Source: Paucisalibacillus globulus
GTDB taxonomy: Bacteria > Bacillota > Bacilli > Bacillales > Amphibacillaceae
Reading direction: 5' to 3'
Assembly: GCF_900184735.1 (NCBI RefSeq)
Contig: NZ_LT855393.1
Coordinates: 1 to 64,000, forward strand
Length of the DNA: 64,000 nucleotides
Positions 43,213-53,042 of this stretch are shown here, piece after piece (position 1 is the first letter of the stretch; every line of letters starts with the position of its first letter). The notes under the pieces were generated by a model. The model had not been told where the DNA came from. It made no database searches and was given only the letters and a program-made list of their open reading frames with translations. Position numbers and translations under genes: made by a program.

Positions 43213-43557
43213 TTAACAACAAGAAATTCGAGTCCCTTGTTCTTCTAATTTCTGTAATTTATCATCTTGACTAGGTAGATGCTCGAGAATCTGTTGAATA
43301 AATGGGTAATACATATTCTTTTTGTTCATCGAGTAAAATATCCATTGTCCCCTACGTTCTTCCTTTACTAAGCCTAGGTCCCTTAATTTACGTAGATGTT
43401 GGCTGATGGATGGTTGACTCATATTAAATATCTCTACAAATTCACACACACAACAATCATGTTTGTCCATAATCTTCATCATCGTTAAACGTGTTTTGTC
43501 CCCCATTAACTTCAAAACAGATGCCGCATTTTCCATTTCAATGGAAGTTTTTAGCAT
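43213..43557 (-). CDS. arsR: ArsR-family arsenic repressor (second ars operon)
   Basis: A 114-residue winged-helix repressor with the sensing motif CCVCEF (about 35-40), the recognition helix [20 protein letters not shown] and a C-terminal CC. It controls arsB and arsC downstream. AGGTGGTG precedes the ATG. It is not a close copy of the ArsR at 32995: the DNA-recognition helix differs, and its operator (see 43583-43612) is different too. Confidence 0.92.
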   Translation of the reverse strand: MLKTSIEMENAASVLKLMGDKTRLTMMKIMDKHDCCVCEFVEIFNMSQPSISQHLRKLRDLGLVKEERRGQWIFYSMNKKNMYYPFIQQILEHLPSQDDKLQKLEEQGTRISCC

Positions 43558-43582
43558 AACTTTTCACCACCTAATATATTCG

Positions 43583-43612
43583 TATATAAGTATATAGTTA
43601 TTTGCTTATATA
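43583..43612. promoter_or_regulatory. Candidate operator of the arsR-arsB-arsC operon
   Basis: TATATAAG-N14-CTTATATA lies 25 bp upstream of the arsR start. It is AT-rich and dyad-symmetric, as expected for ArsR, and unlike the ATCAA-type operators of the other ars locus. Confidence 0.5.
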
Positions 43613-43653
43613 TTCAATAGATAATACTTAAGAATATTGCAAGACTAAATAGT

Positions 43654-43679
43654 AAAAGAGCTTACACGAAGTAAGCCCT
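43654..43679 (-). terminator. Terminator of spoVR
   Basis: On the minus strand GGGCTTAC-TTCGT-GTAAGCTC forms a stem followed by TTTTAC. It lies 9 bp after the spoVR stop. Confidence 0.75.
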
Positions 43680-43687
43680 TTAGTTAT

Positions 43688-45088
43688 CTATCTCTTAAAA
43701 ACCCGGTCCCCATCATAAGAATAAACCGTCAACTTTTCATCCACATACGTCTCCATATAAACCTTCCGACCCCATAGTTGATAAAGATAAGGCAACACAT
43801 TTTCCAAATAGTGAAGATCCAGTTCTGTTCCTTCATATCCGTGTACTAAATACAACTCTCCATTACGCATATAATCCCCATCCACCACTGTGATGTATGG
43901 AAAACCGCCATTCACCCGCATAGATACTAATTGGTCCCGAATATTTTCATAATCCTTATCCGAAATTCGATAATACATGCCTTGCTTTTCAAATAAATAC
44001 ATATCCTCTTGTTCTACTAGTTCTTTTGTGAGGTAGTTTCGGATGAACGAGATATCCGATTCGATTTCTCTTACTTCAAACATCTTTTCTCGCCCTGAAC
44101 CAGGTTTGACACCTCTGGCTTTCATTTCTTCAGTAGGATTATTGTATCGTTCCTCTATATCCTCAAAAATCTTTAAGCCTAAATAATATGGATTAATTCG
44201 TTGTTTAGAAGGCTGCACGACATTTGCATTTAGCTTTGCAAATTCAACTGTCTCACTAGACGTTAAGTCCAACTCACGCATAATGCGTTGGTGCCAATAG
44301 GAAGCCCAGCCTTCGTTCATGATTTTCGTCTCTAGTTGAGGCCAGAAGTATAACATTTCCTCTCGCATCATGGTTAGAATATCTCGTTGCCAGTCTTCCA
44401 GCTCCGTGCTGTATTGCTCAATAAATAGAAGAATATCTTTTTCAGGTTTCGGTGGAAATTTTTTTCGGCGTTTTACCCTTGGCTTTGTCTCTTTTGGTTT
44501 ATCATCTAACCCCCATAGATCATCATAAGGAGATTTCGCCTTCTTTATCGGTGATTCCTCATCTTCCCAAGCATACGCTGGCAACTTAGGACGAACGATT
44601 GATGGGTCTATATGTTCTTGCACGGCTAGCACTGCATCTAAAAATGTTTCTACTTCTTCTTTTCCATGTATGATTTCATATTCCGCAATCCTTTCCGCTG
44701 TTGCCGTCATGCTTTCTACCATATCTCTTCTCGTATTAGAGAAACGGACATTGTTTTTGAAGAAATCACAGTGCGCTAAGACGTGTGCAATTATGAGTTT
44801 ATTTTGTATCAAGCTATTGGTGTTTAACAAAAATGCATAACAAGGATCCGAGTTTATCACTAATTCATATATTTGACTTAAGCCTAAATCATATTGTAGC
44901 TTCATTCGATGAAATTGTTTTCCAAAGCTCCAATGGGAGAAACGCGTCGGCATTCCGTATGCACCAAATGTATAAATGATTTCAGCAGGACAAATTTCAT
45001 ACCGCATCGGGTAAAAATCCAAGCCAAAACCTTCTGCAATTTCCGTGATTTCCGCAATGGCTTTATGAAGCTCTTTTGATTCCGTCAA
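43688..45088 (-). CDS. spoVR: Stage V sporulation protein R
   Basis: A 466-residue SpoVR protein, made in the mother cell and needed for normal spore cortex. Very conserved segments are [62 protein letters not shown] and [16 protein letters not shown]. The His/Glu-rich patches suggest a metal site, but its activity is not known. I start at TTG 45088 because GGAGGGAT sits 8 bp upstream and homologues begin near [14 protein letters not shown]; the frame reaches further to 45148 without support. It is divergent from znuA. Confidence 0.93.
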   Translation of the reverse strand: MTESKELHKAIAEITEIAEGFGLDFYPMRYEICPAEIIYTFGAYGMPTRFSHWSFGKQFHRMKLQYDLGLSQIYELVINSDPCYAFLLNTNSLIQNKLIIAHVLAHCDFFKNNVRFSNTRRDMVESMTATAERIAEYEIIHGKEEVETFLDAVLAVQEHIDPSIVRPKLPAYAWEDEESPIKKAKSPYDDLWGLDDKPKETKPRVKRRKKFPPKPEKDILLFIEQYSTELEDWQRDILTMMREEMLYFWPQLETKIMNEGWASYWHQRIMRELDLTSSETVEFAKLNANVVQPSKQRINPYYLGLKIFEDIEERYNNPTEEMKARGVKPGSGREKMFEVREIESDISFIRNYLTKELVEQEDMYLFEKQGMYYRISDKDYENIRDQLVSMRVNGGFPYITVVDGDYMRNGELYLVHGYEGTELDLHYLENVLPYLYQLWGRKVYMETYVDEKLTVYSYDGDRVFKR

Positions 45089-45164
45089 TGATGATCCCTC
45101 CATGTGTGCTTTATACAGTTTATGAACAAAAATAGGAATGATGAACAAGATATGGAATAAACAT

Positions 45165-45208
45165 AAATCGTAATGATTACTATTTACAAATCGGAATCAT
45201 TACGATAT
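45165..45208. promoter_or_regulatory. Two Zur boxes upstream of znuA
   Basis: Box 1 (45165-45185) has half-sites AAATCGTAAT and ATTACTATTT around G; box 2 (45188-45208) has AAATCGGAAT and ATTACGATAT around C. Each departs from the Bacillus Zur consensus in only one or two bases. Box 2 covers the spacer and -10 region of the znuA promoter, so zinc-bound Zur would block it. Confidence 0.88.
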
Positions 45209-45211
45209 AAT
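45183..45211 (+). promoter_or_regulatory. Promoter of znuA
   Basis: TTTACA (45183-45188) and TATAAT (45206-45211) with exactly 17 bp between them, overlapped by the second Zur box. Confidence 0.8.
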
Positions 45212-45246
45212 CTGATTTGACTTTAAAAAAAGGGAGAGTTTACGTA

Positions 45247-46239
45247 TTGAAAAGAAACTTGTATTTGATTGGTCTCTTCGTTTTAATCATCATTTTAGGG
45301 GCATGTAGTGACAAGGTGAATTCTGATAAATCGGCAGAGGAAGGTACATTGTCCATCTTTACGTCGATTTATCCATTAGAGGATTTCACTAAAAAAATTG
45401 GCGGTTCTCATGTAACAGTTCAAACCCTTATTCCTCCGGGTGCAGATAGCCATACATATGAGCCGACCTCAAGAGAAGTATTGGACATTGCTAAAGCTGA
45501 TGCATTTATTTATAACGGACTTGGGATGGAATCTTATGCAGAATCCATTCATGACACGCTAATAAATGAGGATGTATTAATGGTTATCGCATCCGATGGG
45601 GTGGAAGCATTAGCTCATGAGCATGACCATGATCACGAGGATGAGGAACATGACCATGACCATGAAGAAACCACTGAACATGATCATAGCGAGGAAGAGG
45701 ACAGCCATCACCATGGAGATGAGGATCCACATATTTGGCTAGACCCGCACCGAGCTATCCTGCTTGCTGAGAATATTAAGGATTCTCTAGTAAACTTGAA
45801 GCCAGATGCAAAAGAAGATTTTGAGAAAAACTTTGAAGCGTTAAAGAGTAATTTAGAGGATTTAGATGAGCAATTTCATCATGTAGTAGAAACAAAAGAA
45901 AACCCTGAAATGCTTGTTTCCCACGCTGCCTACGGTTATTGGGAAGAAAGCTATGGCATTAAACAAATACCCATTGCAGGGTTATCCTCAAGCCAAGAGC
46001 CTTCTCAAAGCGAACTGGCACAGCTTATTAAATTAGCCAAAGATAAAGGCTTTAAGTATATTATCTTTGAACAAAACGTCACACCAAAAGTAGCCGAAGT
46101 GATTCAGAATGAAATCAATGCAGAGCCACTATACTTGCATAATCTATCGACTTTAACAGCGGATGACCTGGAGAATGAGGAAGACTATTTTAGTTTAATG
46201 AAGAAGAACCTAGAGACTTTAGATAGAGCATTAAAATAA
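45247..46239 (+). CDS. znuA: Zinc ABC transporter substrate-binding lipoprotein
   Basis: A 330-residue lipoprotein (lipobox LGAC) of the cluster A-I metal receptors. A His/Asp/Glu-rich loop at about 118-160 (HEHDHDHEDEEHDHDHEE and SHHHGDEDPH) and the metal ligands in GADSHTYEPT, DPHIWLDPH, VSHAAYGY and the late FEQNV region identify it as a zinc binder. I use TTG at 45247 with AAAGGGAGAG upstream, which gives a standard signal peptide. It is alone: the permease and ATPase genes are not next to it, so it must work with a znuBC encoded elsewhere. Confidence 0.92.
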   Translation: MKRNLYLIGLFVLIIILGACSDKVNSDKSAEEGTLSIFTSIYPLEDFTKKIGGSHVTVQTLIPPGADSHTYEPTSREVLDIAKADAFIYNGLGMESYAESIHDTLINEDVLMVIASDGVEALAHEHDHDHEDEEHDHDHEETTEHDHSEEEDSHHHGDEDPHIWLDPHRAILLAENIKDSLVNLKPDAKEDFEKNFEALKSNLEDLDEQFHHVVETKENPEMLVSHAAYGYWEESYGIKQIPIAGLSSSQEPSQSELAQLIKLAKDKGFKYIIFEQNVTPKVAEVIQNEINAEPLYLHNLSTLTADDLENEEDYFSLMKKNLETLDRALK

Positions 46240-46260
46240 ATAGCGCAAGCGACTATTTGA

Positions 46261-46303
46261 AAAACCCAATGTTGGAATCATCATTCCAACATTGGGTTTT
46301 CTC
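46261..46303. terminator. Bidirectional terminator between znuA and htpG
   Basis: AAAACCCAATGTTGGAAT and ATTCCAACATTGGGTTTT are an 18-bp perfect inverted repeat around CATC; the end sequence gives T runs on both strands. Confidence 0.92.
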
Positions 46304-46307
46304 TTTA

Positions 46308-48188
46308 TTATTGCGCAACCATTACTTTACACATATTATTAGTAAATTCAACTGGATCCTCAACTGGTAATCCTTCGATTAGTAAAGCTTGGTTAAACAG
46401 GATATTCGTATACAGGTCTAATTTTTCCTTATCATTCTCAAATGCATCCTTTAATGTTTGGAAGACTTCATGATTCGGATTAATTTCGAGTACCTTTTCC
46501 GCTTTTACTTGTTGATTATCAGGCATGGCACTAATGACTTTCTCCATTTCAATGGAAATTTCACCATCAGCTGTTAAACAAACTGGATGTGACTTTAGGC
46601 GTTTAGATACACGAACCTCTTTCACTTTTCCTGATAATTTGTCCTTCATATAACCGAATAGCTCTTTGTTTTCTTCTGTCTCTTGTTCAGATGCCTTTTC
46701 TTCTTCGGAATCAATACCAAGGTCATGACTAGATACCGATTTAAATTCTTTTTCCTCATAGTTCATTAAGACACGAATAGCAAATTCATCGATTTCTTCG
46801 GTGAAATAAAGGATTTCGTATCCTTTATCCGCTACAAGCTCTGTTTGTGGAAGCTTGTCAATACGGTCAATGGACTCACCTGTTGCATAGTAAATATACT
46901 TTTGATCTTCTGGCATTCTAGATACATATTCTGCTAATGTAACGAGTTTCTTCTCTTTGGAAGAGTAGAATAACAAGAGATCCTTCAAGGTATCCTTATT
47001 AACACCAAACTCATTATAAACTCCGAACTTCAATTGACGACCAAATGCTTGGAAGAACTTCTCATAGCTCTCTCTATCATCTCTTTGCAGACTAAGTAAT
47101 TGTTGCTTGATTTTCTTATTAATATTTTTCTCAATAAGCTTAAGTTGTCTATCATGTTGAAGCATTTCTCTAGAGATATTTAGAGATAAATCTTCTGAAT
47201 CTACTAGCCCTTTTACAAAGCTAAAATGGTCTGGGATTAAATCGGCACATTTTTCCATAATCAGTACACCATTTGAATATAGCTCAAGCCCCTTTTGGTA
47301 ATCTTGAGAGTAGTAATCAAACGGACGGTTTTCTGGAATGAAAAGAATCGCATTATAGCGAATGGTTCCATCCACACTTAAGTGAATATGCTTCAGTGGC
47401 TTATCAAAGCCATATCGTTTTTCTTGATAGAAGTTTTCATAATCTTCATCTGTCAGCTCACTCTTATTCTTTTTCCAAATTGGAACCATGCTGTTGATGA
47501 TTTCTTCTTCTTTATACTCCACATATTCATCGCTATCATCTTCTTTTTTACTCTTGGTAACTTCCATTTTGATTGGATAGCGAATAAAATCAGAATATTT
47601 TTTAATGATCTCTTTTAGTCGGTATTCTTCTAAGTACTCATCATAATTCTCATCTTCTGAGTTATCTTTTAGTTTCAGGGTAATTTCTGTACCTACTGTA
47701 TCTTTTTCAGCAGGCTCAATCGTATACCCGTCCGTACCTTTCGATTCCCATTTGAAAGCTTCATCACTTCCAAGTGCTTTACTTACCACGGTTACAACAT
47801 CGGCAACCATAAATGCCGCATAGAATCCAACACCAAACTGACCAATAATATCATGGCCATCTTTAATTTCATTTTCCGATTTAAAGCTGAAGGATCCACT
47901 TTTCGCAATCGTACCTAGGTTCTTTTCAAGCTCTTCCTGTGTCATCCCAATACCTGTATCTACAATCTTTAAAGTACGAGATTCCTTGTCCGCTTCAAGC
48001 TTTATATAATAATCACTTTGATTAAACGTTAAATTATCATCCGTCAACGCCTTATAGTAAATCTTATCAATCGCATCACTTGAGTTAGAGATTAATTCTC
48101 GAAGAAAAACCTCTCGTTGTGAATAGATGGAGTTAATCATTAATTCAAGTAATCGTTTCGATTCTGCTTTAAATTTCCTTTTTCCCAT
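46308..48188 (-). CDS. htpG: Molecular chaperone HtpG (Hsp90)
   Basis: A 626-residue Hsp90 with intact GHKL ATPase domain ([40 protein letters not shown]), middle domain ([31 protein letters not shown]) and a C-terminal dimerisation domain. GAAGGAG about 9 bp upstream supports the ATG at 48188; a TTG at 48206 would overlap it. A perfect CIRCE element lies 60 bp upstream. That places htpG under HrcA here, unlike B. subtilis where htpG is a class III heat-shock gene. Confidence 0.97.
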   Translation of the reverse strand: MGKRKFKAESKRLLELMINSIYSQREVFLRELISNSSDAIDKIYYKALTDDNLTFNQSDYYIKLEADKESRTLKIVDTGIGMTQEELEKNLGTIAKSGSFSFKSENEIKDGHDIIGQFGVGFYAAFMVADVVTVVSKALGSDEAFKWESKGTDGYTIEPAEKDTVGTEITLKLKDNSEDENYDEYLEEYRLKEIIKKYSDFIRYPIKMEVTKSKKEDDSDEYVEYKEEEIINSMVPIWKKNKSELTDEDYENFYQEKRYGFDKPLKHIHLSVDGTIRYNAILFIPENRPFDYYSQDYQKGLELYSNGVLIMEKCADLIPDHFSFVKGLVDSEDLSLNISREMLQHDRQLKLIEKNINKKIKQQLLSLQRDDRESYEKFFQAFGRQLKFGVYNEFGVNKDTLKDLLLFYSSKEKKLVTLAEYVSRMPEDQKYIYYATGESIDRIDKLPQTELVADKGYEILYFTEEIDEFAIRVLMNYEEKEFKSVSSHDLGIDSEEEKASEQETEENKELFGYMKDKLSGKVKEVRVSKRLKSHPVCLTADGEISIEMEKVISAMPDNQQVKAEKVLEINPNHEVFQTLKDAFENDKEKLDLYTNILFNQALLIEGLPVEDPVEFTNNMCKVMVAQ

Positions 48189-48248
48189 TTCCAACAACTC
48201 CTTCAATACGTTATTTTTGTTTGGTGTTATGAGATGGACATTTTTATT

Positions 48249-48275
48249 TTAGCACTCTCAAGGTTAGAGTGCTAA
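48249..48275. promoter_or_regulatory. CIRCE element (HrcA operator) of htpG
   Basis: TTAGCACTC-N9-GAGTGCTAA is a perfect match to the CIRCE consensus. It lies between the promoter and the htpG start codon, so HrcA would block transcription start or early elongation. Confidence 0.97.
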
Positions 48276-48291
48276 TTTTTTCACTACCAAA

Positions 48292-48321
48292 TAAATATCA
48301 TATTCATCCTGAACATGTCAA
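48292..48321 (-). promoter_or_regulatory. Promoter of htpG
   Basis: On the minus strand TTGACA (48316-48321) and TATTTA (48292-48297) with an 18-bp spacer. Transcription would begin close to the CIRCE element. Confidence 0.65.
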
Positions 48322-48404
48322 TTGGTTTATTCTCTAAGATACGGAAATAACGAAACCGCATATTTCCAATGGAATTAGGAAAATTTAAAGGCAGGAGGGA
48401 TAGC

Positions 48405-48755
48405 ATGAATCATCAATTTTTATCAATCGAGGAGTTTAATGCATTAATACAACAATGGAATGGCAGATCCATAAAAATAACCAAACACGAAATGGATGAT
48501 GTGGACCAAACGGTAATGAATCTAAGTGACGTATCCTACGAACAGAACACACGACGAATAGACGATTATGTACCCATGCATAATTTACTTCTAAACGGGG
48601 ATGGACATATTGAAACACTGGCAGCCATGAGTACCCAGCCGCTTCCATCATCTGTATATGAAATTCCGCTTCAGAATAATTCGCTGTACGAATATGATGG
48701 GGAGAAATTTTTCATCACGACAGAGCGTGGGGTTTATAAGATTGAGTTAGCTTGA
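48405..48755 (+). CDS. Hypothetical cytosolic protein
   Basis: A 116-residue protein beginning NHQFLSIEEFNALIQQWNGR, followed by IKITKHEMDDVDQTVMNL and ending EYDGEKFFITTERGVYKIEL, a strand-rich C-terminus. I recall similar short Bacillaceae proteins but no function. GCAGGAGGGATAGC places the ATG at 48405. It is followed directly by array B with no clear terminator between. Confidence 0.65.
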   Translation: MNHQFLSIEEFNALIQQWNGRSIKITKHEMDDVDQTVMNLSDVSYEQNTRRIDDYVPMHNLLLNGDGHIETLAAMSTQPLPSSVYEIPLQNNSLYEYDGEKFFITTERGVYKIELA

Positions 48756-48800
48756 GTAAGTGAGCTTTAAACATCTTTATGAACGGGGTTTTTGATTGAA

Positions 48801-49508
48801 ATGAATCATGTGAGTACTTTGTACATCATTTTGGAAAGGCTTTGTGAATGAAATGATGTATGGAAGTAACCTATGCATCATTTTGAATAGGCTGTGTAAA
48901 TGAAATGATGTATAGAAGCAACCTATGCATCATTTTGAATAGGCCATGTAAATGAAATGATGTTTGGGAGCACTCTATACTTCATTTTGATTAGGCTGTG
49001 TAAATGAAATGATGTTTGGGAGCACCCTATACTTCATTTTGAATAGGCCATGTAAATGAAATGATGTTTGGGAGCACCCTATACTTCATTTTGATTAGGC
49101 CATGTAAATGAAATGATGTTTGGGAGCACTCTATACTTCATTTTGATTAGGCTATGTAAATGAAATGATGTTTGGGAGCACCCTATACTTCATTTTGAAT
49201 AGGCCACGTAAATGAAATGATGTTTGGGAGCACCCTATACTTCATTTTGAATAGGCCATGTAAATGAAATGATGTTTGGGAGCACCCTATGCATCATTTT
49301 GAATAGGTTGTGTAAATGAAATGACGTTTGGGAGCACCCTATACTTCATTTTGGACAAGCACTGTGAATGAAATGATATACGAGAGTGCCCTATGCATCA
49401 TTTTGAACAGGCAAAGTAAATGAAATGAAGTATGAAAGAACCTTGTACATCATTTTGATCAGCTAATACAGATAAGATGATAAATAACAATGCTCAATGC
49501 TCTCTATC
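48801..49508. repeat. Tandem array B: 14 units of a 52-bp repeat
   Basis: ATGA starts recur at 48801, 48853, 48905 and on to 49477: 13 intervals of exactly 52 bp with no insertion or deletion. The core unit reads AAATGATGTTTGGGAGCACC then CTATACTTCATTTTGA plus a linker like ATAGGCCATGTAAATG. In the early units TATAG-AAGCAAC-CTATG can form a stem inside AAATGATG...CATCATTT; in the middle ones GGG-AGCA-CCC replaces it. The middle units are nearly identical, the end units more diverged. The array fills the gap between the convergent 48405 gene and yhbH. Confidence 0.97.
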
Positions 49509-49573
49509 ATTTCGAACTAAAATAAGTACTGAACTAATGTAAGAACATTAATTTCCCCCTATTACAAGCCCAG

Positions 49574-49602
49574 AAAAACCCCTAGGAATGTTCTCCTAGG
49601 GA
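49574..49602 (-). terminator. Terminator of yhbH
   Basis: On the minus strand CCCTAGGA-GAACAT-TCCTAGGG is followed by GTTTTT. It lies 11 bp after the yhbH stop. Confidence 0.88.
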
Positions 49603-49612
49603 TTTTCATATA

Positions 49613-50782
49613 TTACACCGTCATGGCTTCACGCTGGAAGAAGCTCTTCATCGCATGATAGACATCTCGTTTTTCTTTTAAAATAAAGTGGCGAAACTTT
49701 TCATTTTCAATGGTGCTATAGGCACGCATCAGGGTGGAATGACGGTTATAGATATTTACTTCGGCATAGCCAAACATATTGGAAACATCCATAATTTCAT
49801 TTACGAGACGGATACATTTTGGGTTGTCAGAGGTGATATTCTCACCATCTGAAAAGTGAAAAGGATAAATATTATAGCGTGAAGGGTTATAGCGACTATC
49901 AATTAATTCGATTGCTTTTGCATAGGCGGAGGAACAAATGGTACCGCCACTTTCTCCTTTATTAAAAAATTGCTCTTCCGTCACTTCTTTTGCTTCGGTA
50001 TGGTGAGCTATAAAGGCAATATCTACATGTTCGTATTTGGTTTTTAAGAATCGTGTCATCCAGAAAAAGAAGCTTCTTGCCATATACTTTTCAAATGATC
50101 CCATGGAAGCACTGGTATCCATCATGGCAAGCACCACTGCCTTTGATTCTGGTCTGATTACTTCATTCCATGTTTTGAAACGTAAATCATCATTATAAAT
50201 TGGAGTAATTCCAGGGTTCCCTTCTCTTGCATTCCGTTTTAAGGCAGTTAATATCGTTCGTTTCTTATCAATATTTCCCATTAAGCCTTTCTTCCGCACA
50301 TCATTAAACTCAATCTTTTCTGTTATAATCTCTGACTTCTCTTTTTCCTTTAGATTGGGTAATTCTAATTCCTTAAATAGGGCTTCCTCTAACTTCTCTA
50401 ACGATACCTCAGCTTCATAGTAGTCGTTGCCAGGCTGATCGCCTGCCTTCTTTCCATCGCCAGGACCTGGTCTTCCTTGACCTTTTGCGTTCGGATCTTT
50501 TCCTACTACATCTCCTACTTTACTGTCTCCATTACCTTGCCCTACATGCTTTGACTTGTTGTAGTTGTATCGGATTTTGTATTCATCTAGTGAACGGATT
50601 GGAATTTTGATTACATCTCGCCCGTTAGACATCACGATACTTTCTTCACTTATTAAATCAGGTAAATTATTTTTAATGGCTTCCTTTACTTTATCCATGT
50701 GTCGCTGTTGGTCTTGAAAGCCTTTGCGATGGAGGGACCAGTTTTCCTCGGAGATGACAAAGTTCTGTTTACCTTCCTGCAC
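49613..50782 (-). CDS. yhbH: Sporulation protein YhbH (DUF444)
   Basis: A 389-residue DUF444 protein with a von Willebrand A-type domain in its second half ([17 protein letters not shown] holds the DxSxS metal site; FHFSDGENI further on) and a glycine-rich linker at about 85-115 ([19 protein letters not shown]). In B. subtilis it belongs to the mother-cell regulon together with prkA; its precise job is unknown. The start is GTG with AGGAGGGGATGTT. It lies 175 bp after prkA but a terminator and a possible sigma-E promoter separate the two. Confidence 0.92.
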   Translation of the reverse strand: MQEGKQNFVISEENWSLHRKGFQDQQRHMDKVKEAIKNNLPDLISEESIVMSNGRDVIKIPIRSLDEYKIRYNYNKSKHVGQGNGDSKVGDVVGKDPNAKGQGRPGPGDGKKAGDQPGNDYYEAEVSLEKLEEALFKELELPNLKEKEKSEIITEKIEFNDVRKKGLMGNIDKKRTILTALKRNAREGNPGITPIYNDDLRFKTWNEVIRPESKAVVLAMMDTSASMGSFEKYMARSFFFWMTRFLKTKYEHVDIAFIAHHTEAKEVTEEQFFNKGESGGTICSSAYAKAIELIDSRYNPSRYNIYPFHFSDGENITSDNPKCIRLVNEIMDVSNMFGYAEVNIYNRHSTLMRAYSTIENEKFRHFILKEKRDVYHAMKSFFQREAMTV

Positions 50783-50848
50783 AACATCCCCTCCTATTCA
50801 TTGTTGATAAAAGTACCGACATCTAAGAAGATTTCGATACTTTTCTCT

Positions 50849-50875
50849 ATAATATGCAGTTAGGCGCATATTATT
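50849..50875 (-). promoter_or_regulatory. Possible sigma-E promoter of yhbH
   Basis: On the minus strand AATAATA (50869-50875) and CATATTAT (50849-50856) are 12 bp apart. The -10 matches the CATA...T pattern of mother-cell sigma-E; spacing is slightly short. Confidence 0.35.
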
Positions 50876-50899
50876 GCAATTTATTAATAATAATAGATT

Positions 50900-50941
50900 A
50901 AAAAAAGGTAACAAGACTAGCTTTCGGCCACTCTTGTTACC
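50900..50941 (-). terminator. Terminator between prkA and yhbH
   Basis: On the minus strand GGTAACAAGA and TCTTGTTACC enclose a 15-nt loop, followed by TTTTTTT. It lies 16 bp after the prkA stop, so yhbH needs readthrough or its own promoter. Confidence 0.88.
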
Positions 50942-50957
50942 ATATCATCATGCATAA

Positions 50958-52853
50958 TTATCGATTCAACAAACTTCCCACATATCGTAAGAGCTCATTC
51001 GCTGATACCGAATTATATCCATATTCATCTATCAATCTAGCAATTACCTCATTAATCTTCTTCAGTTGTGACTCATCTGGTGTCTTAGACGAGGTGGTTA
51101 TTTTCACCACATCTTTTAAATCTGCGAATAACTTCTTCTGGATAGCCTCCCGTAGCCTATCATGTGAATTATAATCAAATCGTTTCCCTTTTCTTGCATA
51201 AGCAGAGATTCGAATGAGAATTTCTTCACGGAAAGAACGTTTGGCATTTTCAGAAATACCGATTTGCTCTTCAATTGAACGCATTAACTTTTCATCTGGA
51301 TTCATTTCCTCACCGGTTAATGGATCCCGTAGCTTATTTTTATTACAAAATGCCTCTACATTATCAAGATAGTTATCCATTAACGACTTTGCCGATTCTT
51401 CGTAAGAGTAAACGAATGCTTTCTGAACTTCTTTCTTAGCAATTTCGTCATACTCTTTCCTAGCTATGGAGATATAGTTCATATAAGTTTCTCTGTCTTC
51501 GTCTGAAATCGATGCATGTTGGTCAAGACCTTCTTTCAAGGAGCGTAATACATCTAGAGCATTGATTGATGGCACTTCTTTACGGATAATAGCAGAGGAG
51601 ATTCGGTTGATGACATAACGAGGATCAATTCCATCCATTCCTTCTGTTGGGAACTCACGCTTCAAATCCTCCACATCAACTTGGTTATATCCTTCTACAT
51701 TCTCCCCGTCATACAAGCGCATTTTCTTCAATAAATCCATTCCCTGTTTCTTCGAGTCTTCTAATCTCGTTAAGACAGAGAAGATAGCTGCAACGCGTAA
51801 TGCATGTGGGGCAATATGAACATGGGACATATCACTCTGATTGATCATCTTTTCATAAATTCTTTCTTCTTCACTTACCCTTAGGTTATATGGAATTGGC
51901 ATCACAATGATTCTAGAATGCAGTGCTTCATTCTTCTTATTGGAAATAAAGGAGCGATATTCCGATTCGTTCGTATGTGCAACAATCAGCTCGTCGGCTG
52001 AGATTAGTGCGAACCTACCTGCTTTGAAATTACCTTCCTGTGTTAAAGATAGTAAATGCCATAAGAACTTCTCATCACATTTCAACATTTCCTGAAACTC
52101 CATCATTCCACGGTTAGCCTTATTTAATTCTCCATCAAACCGGTAAGCTCTCGGGTCTGATTCCGATCCATATTCCGCTATCGTTGAAAAATCAATACTC
52201 CCAGTTAGGTCTGCTATATCCTGGGACTTCGGGTCAGACGGACTAAAGGTTCCAATTCCAACACGTTTATCCTCCGATAGAAAAATACGCTCCACCATTA
52301 CATCTTCCACACGTCCGCCATAGTCTTTCTCCAGACGCATCGTGTTTAACGGGGATAGACTACCTTCAATTCGAATACCATATTCATGGAAAAAGTCTTC
52401 CCGTAAATGATGTGGGATTAAATGGAGTGGATCCTCGTGCATTGGACAGCCTTTAATGGCATAAACTGCACCTTCATCTGTTCGTGAATATTTTTCTAAA
52501 CCTCGTTTTAACATGGTTACAATAGTAGATTTACCACCACTAACCGGGCCCATTAATAATAGAATACGTTTTCTTACATCTAGCCGCTTTGCAGCAGGAT
52601 GAAAGTATTCCTCAACAAGTCGTTCAATAGCATCTTCTAAACCAAATATCTCTTCTCCAAAGAACTCAAACATCTTCCGACCATTTCGTTCCTTTACCCC
52701 AGCTGCTTTGATCATATTATAAACTCGCGAATGAGCAGTCTGGGCAACTTCAGGTCTTTCTTTTATTAACCCTAAGTACTCCGCGAATGTACCTTCCCAC
52801 TTTAAACGATTCTCCTCTTCACGAAAGCTCTTTACCTTGTTAAGAATATCCAT
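50958..52853 (-). CDS. prkA: PrkA AAA+ protein/serine kinase-protease
   Basis: A 631-residue PrkA: N-terminal AAA+ domain with Walker A GPVSGGKS (102-109) and a C-terminal PrkA domain. In B. subtilis it is made in the mother cell and supports sigma-K-dependent sporulation; both kinase and protease activities have been reported for the family. The start is ATG 52853 (MDILNKVKSFREEENRLKWE), preceded by GGAGGGAAGAT and matching homologues; the frame extends to 52943 without support. Upstream, tandem array C occupies the divergent gap to yeeI. Confidence 0.95.
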   Translation of the reverse strand: MDILNKVKSFREEENRLKWEGTFAEYLGLIKERPEVAQTAHSRVYNMIKAAGVKERNGRKMFEFFGEEIFGLEDAIERLVEEYFHPAAKRLDVRKRILLLMGPVSGGKSTIVTMLKRGLEKYSRTDEGAVYAIKGCPMHEDPLHLIPHHLREDFFHEYGIRIEGSLSPLNTMRLEKDYGGRVEDVMVERIFLSEDKRVGIGTFSPSDPKSQDIADLTGSIDFSTIAEYGSESDPRAYRFDGELNKANRGMMEFQEMLKCDEKFLWHLLSLTQEGNFKAGRFALISADELIVAHTNESEYRSFISNKKNEALHSRIIVMPIPYNLRVSEEERIYEKMINQSDMSHVHIAPHALRVAAIFSVLTRLEDSKKQGMDLLKKMRLYDGENVEGYNQVDVEDLKREFPTEGMDGIDPRYVINRISSAIIRKEVPSINALDVLRSLKEGLDQHASISDEDRETYMNYISIARKEYDEIAKKEVQKAFVYSYEESAKSLMDNYLDNVEAFCNKNKLRDPLTGEEMNPDEKLMRSIEEQIGISENAKRSFREEILIRISAYARKGKRFDYNSHDRLREAIQKKLFADLKDVVKITTSSKTPDESQLKKINEVIARLIDEYGYNSVSANELLRYVGSLLNR

Positions 52854-53042
52854 ATTATCTTCCCTCCATCTTGGACGCGGTTTATATAGCTTATGCAAGA
52901 CTTCCTGTCGAGATGCCGAGAATTTAGGCGAAAGGTTGTCCAAGTGGCAGTTTGATTAATACTTTTATAGGTACTTACCGGATTGGATAATGACTGGCCC
53001 TCTTTAGCATTACTTCTTCTCCAGGTAAATCTCTTAGAACAT

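Noticed and set aside
48249-48275. CtsR operator at htpG
   Set aside because: The sequence is the CIRCE inverted repeat, not the CtsR direct heptad repeat.
48801-49508. CRISPR array or degenerate coding repeats
   Set aside because: No spacers; 52 is not a multiple of three and stop codons occur in all frames.
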